A program made the translations under genes and the position numbers. This document shows, in pieces, positions 41,954 through 53,510 of a DNA stretch of 64,000 nt (position 1 is the stretch's first letter; each line of letters opens with the position of its first letter). The stretch is from Immersiella caudata (taxonomy: Eukaryota > Ascomycota > Sordariomycetes > Sordariales > Lasiosphaeriaceae). The notes below the pieces were generated by a model. It was not told where the DNA came from. It made no database searches and saw only the letters and a program-made list of their open reading frames with translations. The stretch is from positions 186,001-250,000 of the forward strand of contig JAULSU010000007.1 of NCBI GenBank assembly GCA_030512335.1. The letters are read 5' to 3'.

Positions 41954-42347
41954 CTACAGCTGCCTCCGTTGAACAAGAACCTCCACCAGCTGCTTCAAGC
42001 CGTGGAACTCTAACAGCAGAAGCTCGATCTGAGCCTTAAGCCCAGCGTTTTGGCTCTCAAGAGCCGCGACCCTTCCATCGAGAGCTGCTTGATTGTTCTT
42101 GACACCATGGACATTATCCGTCAGACGCTTGGACTGAGCTTTGGAGTTTTTGGCAAACTGCGAAAGTATACATCAGAAGATTCGTTGTTCAAGATGAGAT
42201 GTAATGCTCACATACCTCCCGCTGGGCAGGTTTCAGCCCTTTCAGCTGGGCTCTGACGTCCCACCCGCCCTCCGAGCCCACCAAACTTTGCTTCTCCGTG
42301 TCGTCAGCCGGCGACCTAACCCCCGAGAAAGGGCTTTTTGCCACCAT
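41954..42347 (-). CDS. Small coiled-coil protein (2 exons)
   Basis: Exons 42216-42347 and 41954-42157 around a 58-bp intron (GTATGT..CGCAG), 111 residues. Starts MVAKSPFSGVRSPADD; exon 2 is a continuous coiled coil (AALDGRVAALESQNAGLKAQ, LKQLVEVLVQRRQL) ending at TAG. It has no single long frame and is visible only when spliced. The heptad pattern resembles exon 3 of the 38.8-kb gene and exon 2 of the 43.8-kb gene, suggesting a diverged local family. Confidence 0.68.
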
Positions 42348-42598
42348 CGCAATTGATTGCTTCAACGCAGCAAGCTGGGAGAAGCACCCCCGGCAGCCAC
42401 AGCCGTGACAACAGCCGTTGGGGGCCCTTCCACGCTTGAGAAGGTTCTCCCGGCCCTTTGCCTTGGCCTCTCCGCAAATTTCTTTTCGTACGACGGAAGT
42501 TACAAGCTGTCGGTGTGGAACTTCTGGCGGAGCGCCTCATTGAGCTTGCGAGCAGTGGAAGTGCAGTTGCAAAGTGACTTGACTTTTTGGAAGTGAGG

Positions 42599-43410
42599 TC
42601 AGGAGCTAAGCTCCAATAAGTACAAAAGAAACGGCCCTGTTGGGCCCAGAGCGCCGGAACATTGGTCCCTGCGCTCCGCTGGAGCGCAGGGCCGATGGAC
42701 CCCCTGCTCGCGGTGGCTCGGCTTGGCGCCAAGCCACCCCCCAGATTTCGACAGTCGGGCAATCTCGGCGACAGACTCTTGCAGCCTCAGACGCCGCGAG
42801 TTCGGCAACCTTCGGGCTGCGGATGATAGCTTCCCGAACAAGGCGGGCTACCTGGTTGGGGATGTCGCTCTCTGATAGGATGACGAAGACCTGAATGATA
42901 CAATCTGGTTAGCGACGACCGTTTGCCTGGCGAGGCAGAGGGTGAGGGTTATCGGGGCAGGGGACTCATCGATGATCTCGACATCACCATCGTCATCCAC
43001 AACAAACTTGCGGCGCTCTGGACTTCGATCAGTAGTTACTTCGATGTGAGAGGGCGGCTGGGATTGGGGCTTACTGTAGGAATCGTCGTCATTCTCCTCG
43101 GAAGAGCGGCGCTTGGTGCTGGCGGCGGGAGTGCTGGATGAGGAAGGGCTTTCTCGGTCAGCTGCAAACTTCGGCCTGCAATCGCTTGAAAGTTAGCAAT
43201 GCTTGCCAGTCCGGGTAGGGAGAGAGCAGTTGGGGGAAGCAATTGGATTTCCCTCGATACAGAGACGTACCTCATGGGCAGAGCCCGCTAAACGCAGCAG
43301 CAGACGGCATGGCACTGGTTGCCTGAGCAGGAGCGACAGGGTCGGAAGCAGGCTGGGCGCCGCTTGAATTGAAATAGCCGTCCATGACTAAGATTTGGGA
43401 TGTTGAATGC
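42599..43410 (-). CDS. Probable multi-exon gene or relic of the same series
   Basis: Several short coding-like pieces with good splice sites: MDGYFNSSGAQPASDP (from about 43386), then after a donor GTACGT at 43272 and acceptor GCAG near 43178 a Ser-rich piece with TKRRSSEENDDD, then after GTAAGC..CCAG a piece RKFVVDDDGDVEIIDE, and after TTCAG a piece VILSESDIPNQVARLVREAI. The first piece hits a stop before the donor and one intron lacks a good donor, so the gene is either mis-modelled or decayed. Acidic and basic stretches suggest a nuclear protein. Confidence 0.3.
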
Positions 43411-43799
43411 AACGGTCAAATTGGAATGCACGCAAGCAGCGCTCTTGAGGAAGCTATAACGGTGCGTTGAGGAAGGAAAAGAGCAGAGATCGGAGATACA
43501 GCAGTTGGCGGGAAGACTTGGTTGCGCGAGATCGAAGCGACCCCGCCCCATGTCCAGACGGGCCAGCCTAATTTTCCAGGCCCTGTTGCAGTGAATGAAA
43601 TGCAAACTTCGGCCAGCTGGTCCGCATGTATCGCCAAGATAAGTGGCATCCCCTCCTGCAAACTTGGCGGATCAAGACAACCATCGCAGTTAAGACACAA
43701 AAGGCACTGAAATCTCAAGACTTTCTCTGTTTGCAAGTCGGTAAGGGCTGTCCTTGCCACAGGGTAGCCTCTTCGTCATTGTCATCACGCCTTGCGGCA

Positions 43800-44311
43800 C
43801 TATCGCGACGCTACATTGTCTAAAGGCCGGCCCGGAGAAAACATCTTGACATCCCTCAACTGCCGCCGTACCGCCCCAAGCAAACCAACACCACACACGT
43901 GAGAGCCGATGCGATTAGAACTCCTGATCATGCTTCTAACTACCGAAACGGCCGATTCAAGCCCTGACAAACGATTCTTGAGCTCAAGGTTCTCTTGGCG
44001 GATAGTTTTACGCTCAGATCCCATTTCGCCCACCGTCTTCTCTAACGCGGTCACCTTTATCTTCAAGATCTTGACCATCTGTCAAGGGTGCCACGGTTAG
44101 CATGGTGCGCAGATCGCAGAATCTAGCGTGTACTTACCTCTCCATGCGACCTCAGACCGTTATCCACCTTCTTTTCCAACTTCACAAGAACGGACCCCAA
44201 CTCTCCAATAGCTGAAGCAATCTGCATCTTGGTGGCCTCCATGCTTGTGCTCATAACGCCCTTGAACTCCTTGAGGTGCTTGTCGCATTTTTGGCACTTC
44301 GGTCCTGCCAT
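43800..44311 (-). CDS. Coiled-coil protein with N-terminal CxxC
   Basis: Exons 44138-44311 and 43800-44078 around a 59-bp intron (GTAAGT..ACAG, branch GCTAAC), 150 residues. MAGPKCQKCDKHLKEF carries a CxxC pair; the rest is coiled coil (VTALEKTVGEMGSERKTIRQ, ENLELKNRLSGLE). The frame is open upstream of the chosen Met (SSRLSQIKKLDSL), so a 5' exon may have existed; the Fot1-like block begins 230 bp further on and may have cut it off. A second intron near the C-terminus (donor GTGTGT) is possible. Confidence 0.58.
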
Positions 44312-46539
44312 TCCCAGCGAGTCCAACTTCTTAATCTGGCTCAGCCTGCTGCTGACTTCGGACGCGACGGTGTCGCTGGCAACAGTTTATTGTTTTTACC
44401 CTAAAGTTTCCTTTAGCAATTTCCATGCTCGTGCGTGATCCTGAGCCGCTCCTGAGCTAGGGTGAGCTATGGGTGAGCTAGTGTGCCCCAATTTTGGGCC
44501 CTTGACTAAAGTTACTATTTTACTATCCGGAGATTCCGGTAACGTGCGTTATAAGCGAGCGGCGCATATAAGCGAGCGGCGCACTTTTCAACGCGACGCG
44601 CTACCCCTGATTATTTACCACATTCTACCACCAAAAACCATGGCAAGCGATTTAAACGAAGCGAGGCTTCTTTTAGCCATCCAAGCTATTTAGAAGAATC
44701 TAAAGCTTAGTCAGCGAAAGGCAGCTAAGGTATATGATGTCCTAGAAATAACACTCTGGTAACGGCTTTACGGTAGACCTGTATAACGTGATATTCCAGC
44801 TAACTCATGTAAGTTTACGGATTTAGAAGAAAGTACGATTATTTAGTATATAATTAAGTTATTTACACGCGTATTTTACCTTTGGTTTTATTACGTGGAA
44901 GATATAGCTAACTAACTGTTATATAAACGCGACACGCCCCCTGTTAGTAAGCTCTAGGCTTATAACTTCGTTAAACGCCAGCTAGAGCTCTGGACACGTT
45001 TTACACGTAAATACGATTACTAAAAGGCTAAATGTAAAGATCTAAAGGTTATTAGTAAGTGGTTTACCCTTATATATAATATAAAGGTTAAATAAAGCAT
45101 CTTTAATAAAGATATATATAATTTCGATAAGACTGGCTTTATAATAGGTATTATCACGCCCACTATAGTAGTTACTACCTTAGATGGCCGTGGTAGGGCT
45201 AAACAAGCCCAGCCTGGCAATTAAGAGTAGGCTACAGTCATCTAAGGGGTGAATTCTTAGGGTTAGGCTATCCCATTATTTATTATCTTAGCTATGTAAT
45301 ACCATTTTACTAATTGGTATTAAAAATGTAACTTTCCGGCCACTTAGTGTATTGTAATAACCGATAATAGTTAGACTACGAATAAAAAAGGTATAAATTA
45401 GATTTAGTATTTCGATTTACATATATCAGCTTATATAAAGGGTAAATATCGGCTTTTAATCCTTACGGCTATAAGAGTTACCACTCCGAAGAATTCGAGG
45501 CTTATTACCAGGTAACGTGCGTGATAAGCGAGTCGTACAGATAAGCGAGTCGTACACTTTCCACCACCCTACCACAACAATCCTCAATTACACAACCACA
45601 ACACTAGGAAATAACAATAACTGAATCAGAAACAGATAAATCAGATGATTTTATAGCCTCCTGGTAAATGTGCGCATTATGGCCAGGCTTACCACACATG
45701 CCATAACACTAAATCTTCGTACAAGGGCCCCTTACACCACCACCACTTTAACGTGTTTCCTAAGCCAACTGCTCACCCAAGGCCTTCTAATCCAGTAAAT
45801 CCTATGCCTCCTGTACAGTAAGTGACCCTCTAAACCTTACACGCGTTTTTTTAACCCTCCGTCACTTACTAAGCCCCTTATTAGCCTTTTGTAATACGGA
45901 GACCTCTGTACGGAGAAGTGCCACCTTATACATCACAGCCATTATACCTTTAGCTAATCGATCCACAGCCATCAGCATAAAGGTTAATAAGCTACCCTAA
46001 TAGTTAGAAATTCAATTTTTAATAAACACTAATTATAAGGTGGCCTCTTAAGGGTTATATGGCGTTTAAGAGACCCAGGGTAGTGGTGTGGTTAGGCCTG
46101 AGGTTAAGGGTGTTAAGGTTCAAATACACACATCCAGCTTCAATATTACCCTCTCTAGATCGTATAGTATAAGGCCGGCGCCAGTAAAACCCCCCTTAAT
46201 GTTTTTTTCTGTGATTAAAGTAAAAAAGGCCGTTTTAAAACGCACAGAGAAATTCCAACTTACTGATATATGTGATGTTCATCCGTATCAACTGCTTAAT
46301 TTCATAACCGTACGCTTTCTTTAGCGGCCTAAAACAACCAATAACTAATAGCTAAAGTAGGTGTAAGGAGTGCAGAGGCATACACAGTGTAATAATATTA
46401 TATACATAGCAGTAAGCCTCAAATTCTTCGGAGTGGTGGCTCTCGTGGCCGTCAAGGATTAAAAGCCGATATTTACCCTTTATACGAGATAATATATGTA
46501 AATCGAAATACCAAATCCAATCCATACCTTTCTCATTTA

Positions 46540-47046
46540 TAATGACTCGGGGCGATCGTTCCGATCACCCCTTGTGGTTCTTTTAGGTGTTTTTTTGTGC
46601 ATATCACTGTAACCATTTTGTAATTAGCGAAGTTTTGGCGCGCGCCGTCAAGGCCGCACCGCGTGGTTCTTCAAACCGCGTTTCTTCTCCAGGCAGGTGA
46701 ATAAAAGGAGAAAAAAAGGATAACATCGGCGATTTCACCACAAGTTACACCTGCGAATGGCTTGAGTGACCTCTCCTCCCTTTGATCGGAGGAAGAAGTA
46801 ATAATCCTTAGTCCCTTTTTTTAATTATCCCTACTTAGTTATCCCTACTTGGTTATTCCTACTTAGTTATTCTTACTTGGTTATCCCTACTTGGTTATAT
46901 ACCTCCCTCCAGGTCAGTCCTCGTTTTCACACGTCAGTCCTACGCGTGCTCCTTTAATCGGAGAAGGAGCTACTTTACTGGCGGCCATACTGGCCGCCAT
47001 CGGCGTTCTTGGGGGTGGTTCTATTCTTTTGTGCCCTGAGTCTTAT
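46540..47046. mobile_element. Short TIR insertion in element 2 (MITE-like)
   Basis: Element 3, otherwise collinear, lacks this segment. Ends are imperfect inverted repeats: ATAATGACTCGGGGC on the left and GCCCTGAGTCTTAT on the right. No coding sequence. A few bases to about 47070 are also absent from element 3, so the right border is uncertain. It contains the perfect palindrome GCGGCCATACTGGCCGC and a 14-bp tandem repeat. Confidence 0.6.
46825..46894. repeat. 14-bp tandem repeat, 5 copies
   Basis: Unit TTATCCCTACTTAG/GG with single-base variants, inside the MITE-like insertion. Confidence 0.85.
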
Positions 47047-48054
47047 GGTGCATCACCGCACCTGTTCAATAATCCAGCCATTATCAGTTATTACAATACA
47101 CCAGGTAGCCAGAAGGTTACATTCTTAATACCAATTAACAAGGTGGTATTACATAGCTAAGATAATAAATGGTGGGATAGCCCAGCCTTAAGAATTCACC
47201 CCTTAAATAACTGTAGCCCACTCTCAATTACCAGGCTAGGCTTATTTAACCTTACCGTGGCCATCTAAGGTAATAACTACCATGATGGGAGTGATAATAC
47301 CCATTATAAAGCCAGTCTCGTTAAAATTATACGTATCTTCATCAAAGATACCATACTTAACCTGTATATTATACACAAGGGTAAACCACTTACTAATAAT
47401 CTTTAAATCTTCGCCGTTAACCCTTTAATAATCGTATTTACACGATAAACGCGTTTAAAGCTTTAACTAGCGTTTAACAAAGTTATAAGCCCAGCGTTTA
47501 CCGACAGGGGGCGTGTTACGTTCACGTAACAGTCGGTTAGCCATATCTTCCACATAACAAAGCCAAGGGTGGAATACACGTGTACATAGCTTAATTATAT
47601 ACTAAAGAATCGTATTTTCTTCCAAATCCGTAAGCTTACGTGAGTTAGCTAGAGTATCACATCGTACAGGTTTACCAGCGTGTTAATCGGAGAGGGTTAT
47701 TAATAAAATCTTATAAATTACCACTACGCTTCAAAGGCTGAGTTTTAGATTATTTTCCATAGCCCTGAGGGCTAGGATTATTTGAGATTCTGCTGGAAGC
47801 GAATCCATGGCAAGTTAGTGGTAGTGTGGGTGAATGAAGTAGGAAAGGCAGCGGTGCCAAGAAAGTGTACGACTCGCTTATCACACACGTTATATAATAT
47901 TATTACACTCTGTATACCTCTATATACCTTACACCTACTTTAGCCTTTAGATGTTAGTTATTTTAGGCCGCTAAAGAAGGCGTACAGTTATTAGATTAAG
48001 CAGTTAATACGGATAAGTATCACTTACATCAGTAAGCTAGAATTTCTCTGTTTA

Positions 48055-48725
48055 TTTATGTTAAATTCTAGCCTCTGAGAGCGCTAAAGAGGCCCTGTAT
48101 TTACAGGGCCTGCCAGTGAGGAAGGCGCTGGGTACCCTGCACCTGCAGCCACCCACTAGCCACAATGTGGCTTCGAACCTTCTGGAATCCAGAAGGCCTC
48201 AGGGCCTTCAGGGGGCCACAGAAGGCTCTGGAAGCCCACAGGCTTCCACAACCTTCTGAGGCCACATCAGTGATTACGAGGCCTGTGGAGAGCCTCCACC
48301 ATACTATTCTATTATTATATTAGTAGTAGAAAGCTCTGGAATTTCCATTCCAGAGCTCCCACAGCCTATAACTAGCCATCTCCTCTCTTGTAATTAGCTT
48401 TCCTCACAAGCAAGCAATCTACTTCCTTCAGTTAAGTACTACTCACTAAAGCAAGCAATTCACAAGTAACACAGTTATCATTACAGTGCAGAGTTCACTA
48501 AAACCTTCTGTTTTACAGCGCATAGTCCGCTATAACTTGTCTTTTAGGCTCTGTAGTACAGGCCTTCGTTTACTTCCTTCAGCACCTTAGTAAGCTCTGC
48601 TGTCGTACCTTACAGCGCTCCTCCGGAGCACTGTACTCGCATTTCTTCCCCTGACCGGAGCACTGTACTACAGGCTCCCACAGGCTCTCAGGCGCTGTAA
48701 TACAGGCCTGTAGAGTGCTACAAAG
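48055..48725. mobile_element. 0.67-kb insertion in element 1, possible solo LTR
   Basis: GC-richer than its surroundings and absent from the collinear part of element 3. It starts near TGTTAAATTCTAG and ends near AGAGTGCTACA, weakly like TG..CA LTR ends. It is rich in short palindromes around CCTTCTG/CAGAAGG and repeats of CGGAGCACTGTACT. No coding sequence; class uncertain. Confidence 0.45.
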
Positions 48726-49483
48726 CAACAATTTAAAGAAGCGTTTTTTACTTTAATTACGGAAAAGAATATCCAGGGGGGCTTTACCGGAGCTAGCTTT
48801 ATACTGTATAACCCAGATAAAGTAATATCGAAGCTAGATATATGTATTTGAACCTTAACACCCTTAACCTCAGGCTAAGCCACACCACTACCTTAGACCT
48901 CTTAAACGCCATATAACCCCTAAGAGGTTACCTTACAGTCAGCATTTATTAAAAATCGAATTTTAAACTATCAGGGCAGCTCTTTAACCTTTATATTAAT
49001 AGCTGTGGATTAATTAGCTAAAGATATAATAGCTGTGATATACAAGGTGGCTCTTCTCCGTACAGAGGTCTCCGCACTACGAAAGGCTAATAAAGGGCTT
49101 AGTAAGTGACAGAGGGCTAAAAAAACACGTGTATAGTTTAAAGGGTCACTTACTGTATAAGAGGTATAAGATTTACTAGATTAGAAGGCTGTGGGCGAGC
49201 AGTTGGCTCAGGAAACACGCCAAAGTGGTAGTGGTATAGGGGGGTCTTGTACGAAGATTCGGTGTTATGGCGTGTGCAGTAAGCCTGGCTATAATACGCG
49301 CACCTGTAAGGAGGCTGCAAAATCGTCTGATTCATCTGTTTCTAATTCAGTTATTGTTATTTCCTAGTGTTGTGGTGGAATAATTGTAGATACTTACTAT
49401 GAGGTTAGGGGAAGTGCGCCACTCGCTTATATGCGCCGCTCGCTTATAACACACGTTACGTTCCTTAGCTTCTGCTAACCATA

Positions 49484-51341
49484 ACGTGTTTGATAAGCGA
49501 ACGGATAAAACAAGCGAACGGATAATTTTCCACCACCCTACCAAACAATCCTCAATTACATAACCACAACACTAGGAAATAACAATAACTGAATTAGAAA
49601 CAGATGAATCAGACGATTCTACATCCTCCTTACAAGTGCGCGCATTATGGCCAGGCTTGCCGCACACCCCACAACACTAAATCTTTATACAAGACCCCCT
49701 TACACCACCACCACTTTGGCGTGTTTCCTGAGCTAGCTACTCCCCCACAGCCTTCTGATCCAATAAATCCTGTGCTTCCTGTACAGTAAGTGACCCTCTA
49801 AGCCGTACACGCGTTTTTTAGCCCTCCGTCGCTTACTAAGCCCCTCATTAGCCTTTTATAATGCGGAGACCTCCGTACGGAGAAGAGCCACCTTGTGCAT
49901 CACAGCCATTATACCTTTGGCTAATCGATCCACAGCCATCAGCATAAAGGTTAGTAAACTGCCCTGATAATTGGAAATTCGATTTTTAATAAACACTGAT
50001 TATAAGGTGGCCTCTCAAGGGTTATATGGCGTTTAAAAGACCCAGGGTAGTGGTGTGGTTAGGCCTAAGGTTAGGGGTGTTAGGGTTCAAATACGTATAT
50101 CCAGCTTAAATATTACCCTCTTTAGATCGTACAGCATAAAGCCGGCACCAGCAAAACCCCCCTAGATGTTTTTTTCTGTAATTAAAGTAAAAAAGGCCTT
50201 TTTAAACCCACAGAGAAATTCCAACTTACTAATATATGTAATATTCATCCGCATCAACTGCTTAATTTCATAACCGTACGCTTTCTTCAGCGGCCCAAAA
50301 CAACCAACATCTAGTGGCTAAAGTAGGTGTAAGGAGTGCAGAGGCATACACAGTGTAATAATGTGGTATACCTAGCAGTAAACCTCGAATTCTTCGGAGT
50401 GGTGGCTCTTATAGCCGTCAAGGATTAAAAGCCGATATTTACCCTTTATACGAGATAATATGTGTAAATTAAAATACCAAATCTAATCCATGCCTTTCTT
50501 ATTCATAGTCCAGCCATTATTAGTTATTATAATACACCAGGTAGCCGGAAGGTTACATTCTTAATACTAATTAGCAAGGTGGTATTATACGGCTAAGATG
50601 ATGAATGGTGGGATAGCCCAGCCTTAAGAATTAACCCCCTGGATAACTGTAGCCCACTCTCGATTGCCAGGCTGGGCCTGTTTAACTTTACCACGGCCAT
50701 CTGAGGTAGTAACTACTATAGTAGGAGTGATAATGCCCATTATAAAGCCAGTCTCGTCAAAATTATACGTATCTTCATTAAGGATACCGTACTTAGCCTT
50801 TATATTATACATAAGGGCAAACCACTCACTAATAATCTTTAGATCTTCGCATTTAACCCTTTAGTAGTTGTATTTACGCGATAAACGCGTTTAAAGCTCT
50901 AACTGGCGTTTAACAAAGTTGTAAGCCCAGCGTTTACCAACAGGGGGCACGTCACGTTCGCATAACAGTCAGTTAGCCATATCTTCCACATAACAAAGCC
51001 GAGGGTGGAATACGCGTGTACATAGCTCAATTATATACTGAATAATCGTATTTTCTTCCAAATCCGTAAGCTTGCGTGAGTTGGCTGGAATATCGCGTCG
51101 TGCAGGCCGACCGGCGCGTCGGTTATAAAGAGTAGTGTAAGGAACTTTATAAACCTCTGATACAGTGGATAAACGAAGTTTCAGATCTCTTTCAAGTGCC
51201 TGGAGAGCCAAATTTAATTTGGCTTCTTTTGAAAGCGTTGCCATGTTTTTGGTGGAGGAAAAGGAAGAAAAGGTTACAAATGGGTGGGGTGGTGGAATAT
51301 TATCCGTTCGCTTGTTTTATCCGTTCGCTTATCAAACACGT
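49484..51341 (-). mobile_element. Fot1/Pogo-type transposon 3 (1858 bp)
   Basis: Ends ACGTGTTTGATAAGCGAACG with an internally duplicated AAGCGAACGGATAA motif, flanked by TA at 49482-49483 and 51342-51343. The transposase is on the minus strand: an intact N-terminal frame 50969-51244 (MATLSKEAKLNLALQALERD ... YNRRAGRPARRDIPANSRKL, the psq-type helix-turn-helix and CENP-B-like start), a DDE-domain piece at 50624-50812 (YNFDETGF, QPGNREWATVIQG) and a C-terminal zinc knuckle near 49640 (CGKPGHNARTC in translation). Stops separate them, so it is not autonomous. It is the best preserved of the three copies. Confidence 0.9.
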
Positions 51342-51343
51342 TA

Positions 51344-52289
51344 CAGCATATGGTGCGACCACGTTAGCGGTGACGTTAGTCGCAAAATAGGATTCTGTCG
51401 GCATTCGTTGCACCCTAGGCGTTTGACTGTATGTAGTGAGGCGAAGTACGGAAAGGGGTGGAGGAAGGAATGTCCTCGATTCCTCATTACTTTCATAATG
51501 ACTTCTCCGTTACGTATTGGGAAGTACTTTAACATTGGCGTGGCTTTATGAAGGATATAGCTCTCTAGCATGCTAGAAAGAAACACGAGGATCAATCTGG
51601 TGTGCTAGAAAGGCAAGATCCGGCCCTCAGAGGCGCACTCGAGGCAATATTCTACCTCGAAAAGAGATTGCCCCTGGCAAGCGATCGCCAAAGCCCTCGC
51701 TCGCGATGATCAGAAGTGGACCTCCAGATTGGTCGAGAGCACCAAAAGACACTGCTCCTTTTCTTCACCTTGTGATACGTGTGTATGTGGGCTCGGCAGT
51801 TTCGATAGATCTACGTAGCCACACAGTAATTAGAATTTTGTAATGAGTTAGCTAGTCTTATGCGAGCCGTCCGATTCCCAGCTCTCCAGGCTAGACACTA
51901 TATTAGGGGGCCGCTTTTCTACATAGGCTGAGAAAATAACAACACCTTTGTGCATTTGCTTCCTCGACAGTCTAGAATCTCTTTTTATCACAGCCACAGA
52001 GCGATAACCCATCCCCCTAGTCCCTATCCCCCACGGCCCATCGATGCATACGCCAATCACGCAATACTTGTCTATTGGGTAGTTCTAGCAAATCAGCAAG
52101 CTTCCTGCACCCATCTTGATGTACCCATAGTCCCTTGCTACATCGGTAAACTCGTGGCGGAAGTCAGCCTGCACTAGCGCTCTTGCTCTAGGCCACTGTT
52201 TTATGCCAGTTCTAAGGTCCATCTTGTCGGGCACCAGGTCATCACTCCTCGTGCTTCGGTATCGCGAGGCATACGACCGGTACGTGCCG
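51344..52289. other. No gene supported
   Basis: About 0.95 kb between transposon 3 and the copia remnant. Short frames only; probably decayed repeat DNA. Confidence 0.4.
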
Positions 52290-52701
52290 ACTTGGCCTTA
52301 GATAGCCTGGTTAGCTGGAGAGCTAATAAACAGAATATACTTACCATTTTAACCACTAAAGCTAATCTCCTGGCCCTGGCACAGGCCGCGAAAGAAGGCC
52401 TATTTATGAGCCTTTTGCTTATAGAACTGTCCGTTTAATTGGATCACTATTATACCACTATTTTTTGTGACAATAAGCAAACTATCCGGCTAGTTAATGG
52501 GAAAATAGCCACTCTATGGACCAAACTGCGGCATATGGATATTTATAATCATTGGCTTGGATAGGAGATTGGTTGTGGAGTAATATGAATTAACACACAC
52601 TTACCCACAGTATGACGGCTGACGGGCTTACCAAAGCTCTGAACTTTCCACTCCACCAATGCTTTCTCCAGCAAATAGGAGTTATAGAGCTAATTGTTTG
52701 A
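52290..52701 (+). pseudogene. Copia-type retrotransposon Pol remnant (RNase H end)
   Basis: One frame with several stops reads LVSWRANKQNILTILTTKAN, LLALAQAAKEGLFMSLLLIE, FCDNKQTIRLVN and finally MTADGLTKALNFPLHQCFLQ before TGA at 52701. These are the RNase H and closing motifs of Ty1/copia Pol (a DNxxAI-like motif and the ADxLTK motif). At least four in-frame stops; no upstream RT was recognised. Confidence 0.8.
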
Positions 52702-52718
52702 GTTGGCTCTGAGGGGTG

Positions 52719-52973
52719 TGTCAAAAAAAGGGTTCTGGCCAGGGGTTAGAATACAACTGGCCGGAGTGTGGTGGAATATGGCTGATTGAAGCTGAACGAA
52801 GCTAATTGGAGTTTAATGGGGCTGATTGGAGCTGAACTGGCTGTGCCAGTTTAGCTGAGCAGAATGTACAAGTATACAAGCTCTCTGGCTTTGCTAGAGA
52901 GCCTATAAGCAATGGAAGCAATCTTGTGTAACCATCAATTTTACAAGAATTCCAAAGTGCAATGTTTCTGACA
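52719..52973 (+). repeat. Copia 3' LTR
   Basis: Directly follows the Pol remnant after a purine-rich tract (GAGGGGTG). Ends are TGTCAAA ... TTTCTGACA, an inverted TGTCA/TGACA pair. Contains GATTGGAGCTGAA and a CTCTCTGGC/AGAGAG hairpin that recur in the solo LTR at the right edge of the window. Confidence 0.65.
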
Positions 52974-53130
52974 GGGGTAGACCCTGAGTTAGCTGCTTGT
53001 GATCGATGCTAAGGTTCGCCCAAATTCTGGGTTAAGGCACAAATTTGGGTCTGCGGCTGGAAACTGCTAAGGGATGACATTGGGCCCGAATCCACGGTCC
53101 CGGATGTTGGCCCAAAATTTTCCAGTAATG

Positions 53131-53510
53131 CCCTGGGATGGTACACAATATCCCAGCACGAACTTAGGATGGTACATAATATCCCAGCTTGGAATCTGTG
53201 ACGGTACATGGTACCCCAGCTCGAAATTTGGGATGGCACATGATATACCTAAGGCCGTCAATTACCCACCGATGGGTACCCATGGGTAATTGCGGCCCGT
53301 GCACGACAAATTTCGCCATGCTAAAACCCTAAGAAAAGTAAGGAGCAAAGGGTTTTGGCAGGGCGAAATTCATTGTGCACCGGCCGCAATTACCCATGGG
53401 TACCCATCGGTGGGTAATTGACGGCCTTAGATATACCAGCACTAATAGGATGTCCCACAGTATACCAGTACATGCCCTGGGATAGTACACAATATGCCAT
53501 TTGGAATGAT
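53131..53510. repeat. Degenerate tandem repeat of about 32 bp, interrupted by a MITE
   Basis: Units near GGGATGGTACACAATATCCC recur at about 53135, 53168, 53199 and 53230, and again after the MITE (about 53480). Copies differ at many sites. No coding meaning seen. Confidence 0.7.
53250..53429. mobile_element. 180-bp foldback MITE with 8-bp target duplication
   Basis: Two arms of about 80 bp are near-perfect inverse copies (TAAGGCCGTCAATTACCCAC at each end), leaving a short loop. The element is flanked on both sides by GATATACC (53242-53249 and 53430-53437). An 8-bp target duplication points to mobilisation by a hAT-type transposase. Non-coding and non-autonomous. Confidence 0.9.

Larger units (their letters stand above)
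45515..47890 (-). mobile_element. Fot1/Pogo-type transposon 2, nested in element 1
   Basis: Inverted ends ACGTGCGTGATAAGCGAG with the duplicated GATAAGCGAGTCGTACA motif; TA duplications at 45513-45514 and 47891-47892. Removing it restores element-1 sequence collinear with element 3. Transposase remnant on the minus strand, full of stops. It carries an insertion at about 46540-47070. Core length without it is about 1.85 kb. Confidence 0.85.
44542..49456 (+). mobile_element. Fot1/Pogo-type transposon 1, decayed, host of a nested copy
   Basis: Terminal inverted repeats start ACGTGCGTTATAAGCGAGCG with an internal duplication of the ATAAGCGAGCGGCGCA motif; the right end is the inverse. Both ends are flanked by TA (44540-44541 and 49457-49458), the target site of Tc1/mariner-Pogo elements. 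A transposase start reads from 44641 (MASDLNEARLLLAIQAI, then stop), the expected helix-turn-helix opening; many TAA/TAG and heavy AT bias follow, as left by RIP. Its right part holds the reverse-strand zinc-knuckle region of the family. Without the nested element 2 and a 0.67-kb insertion it would be about 1.87 kb. Confidence 0.85.

Noticed and set aside
53131..53510. CRISPR-like repeats
   Set aside because: Units are degenerate, differently spaced and contiguous without spacers; the genome is eukaryotic.
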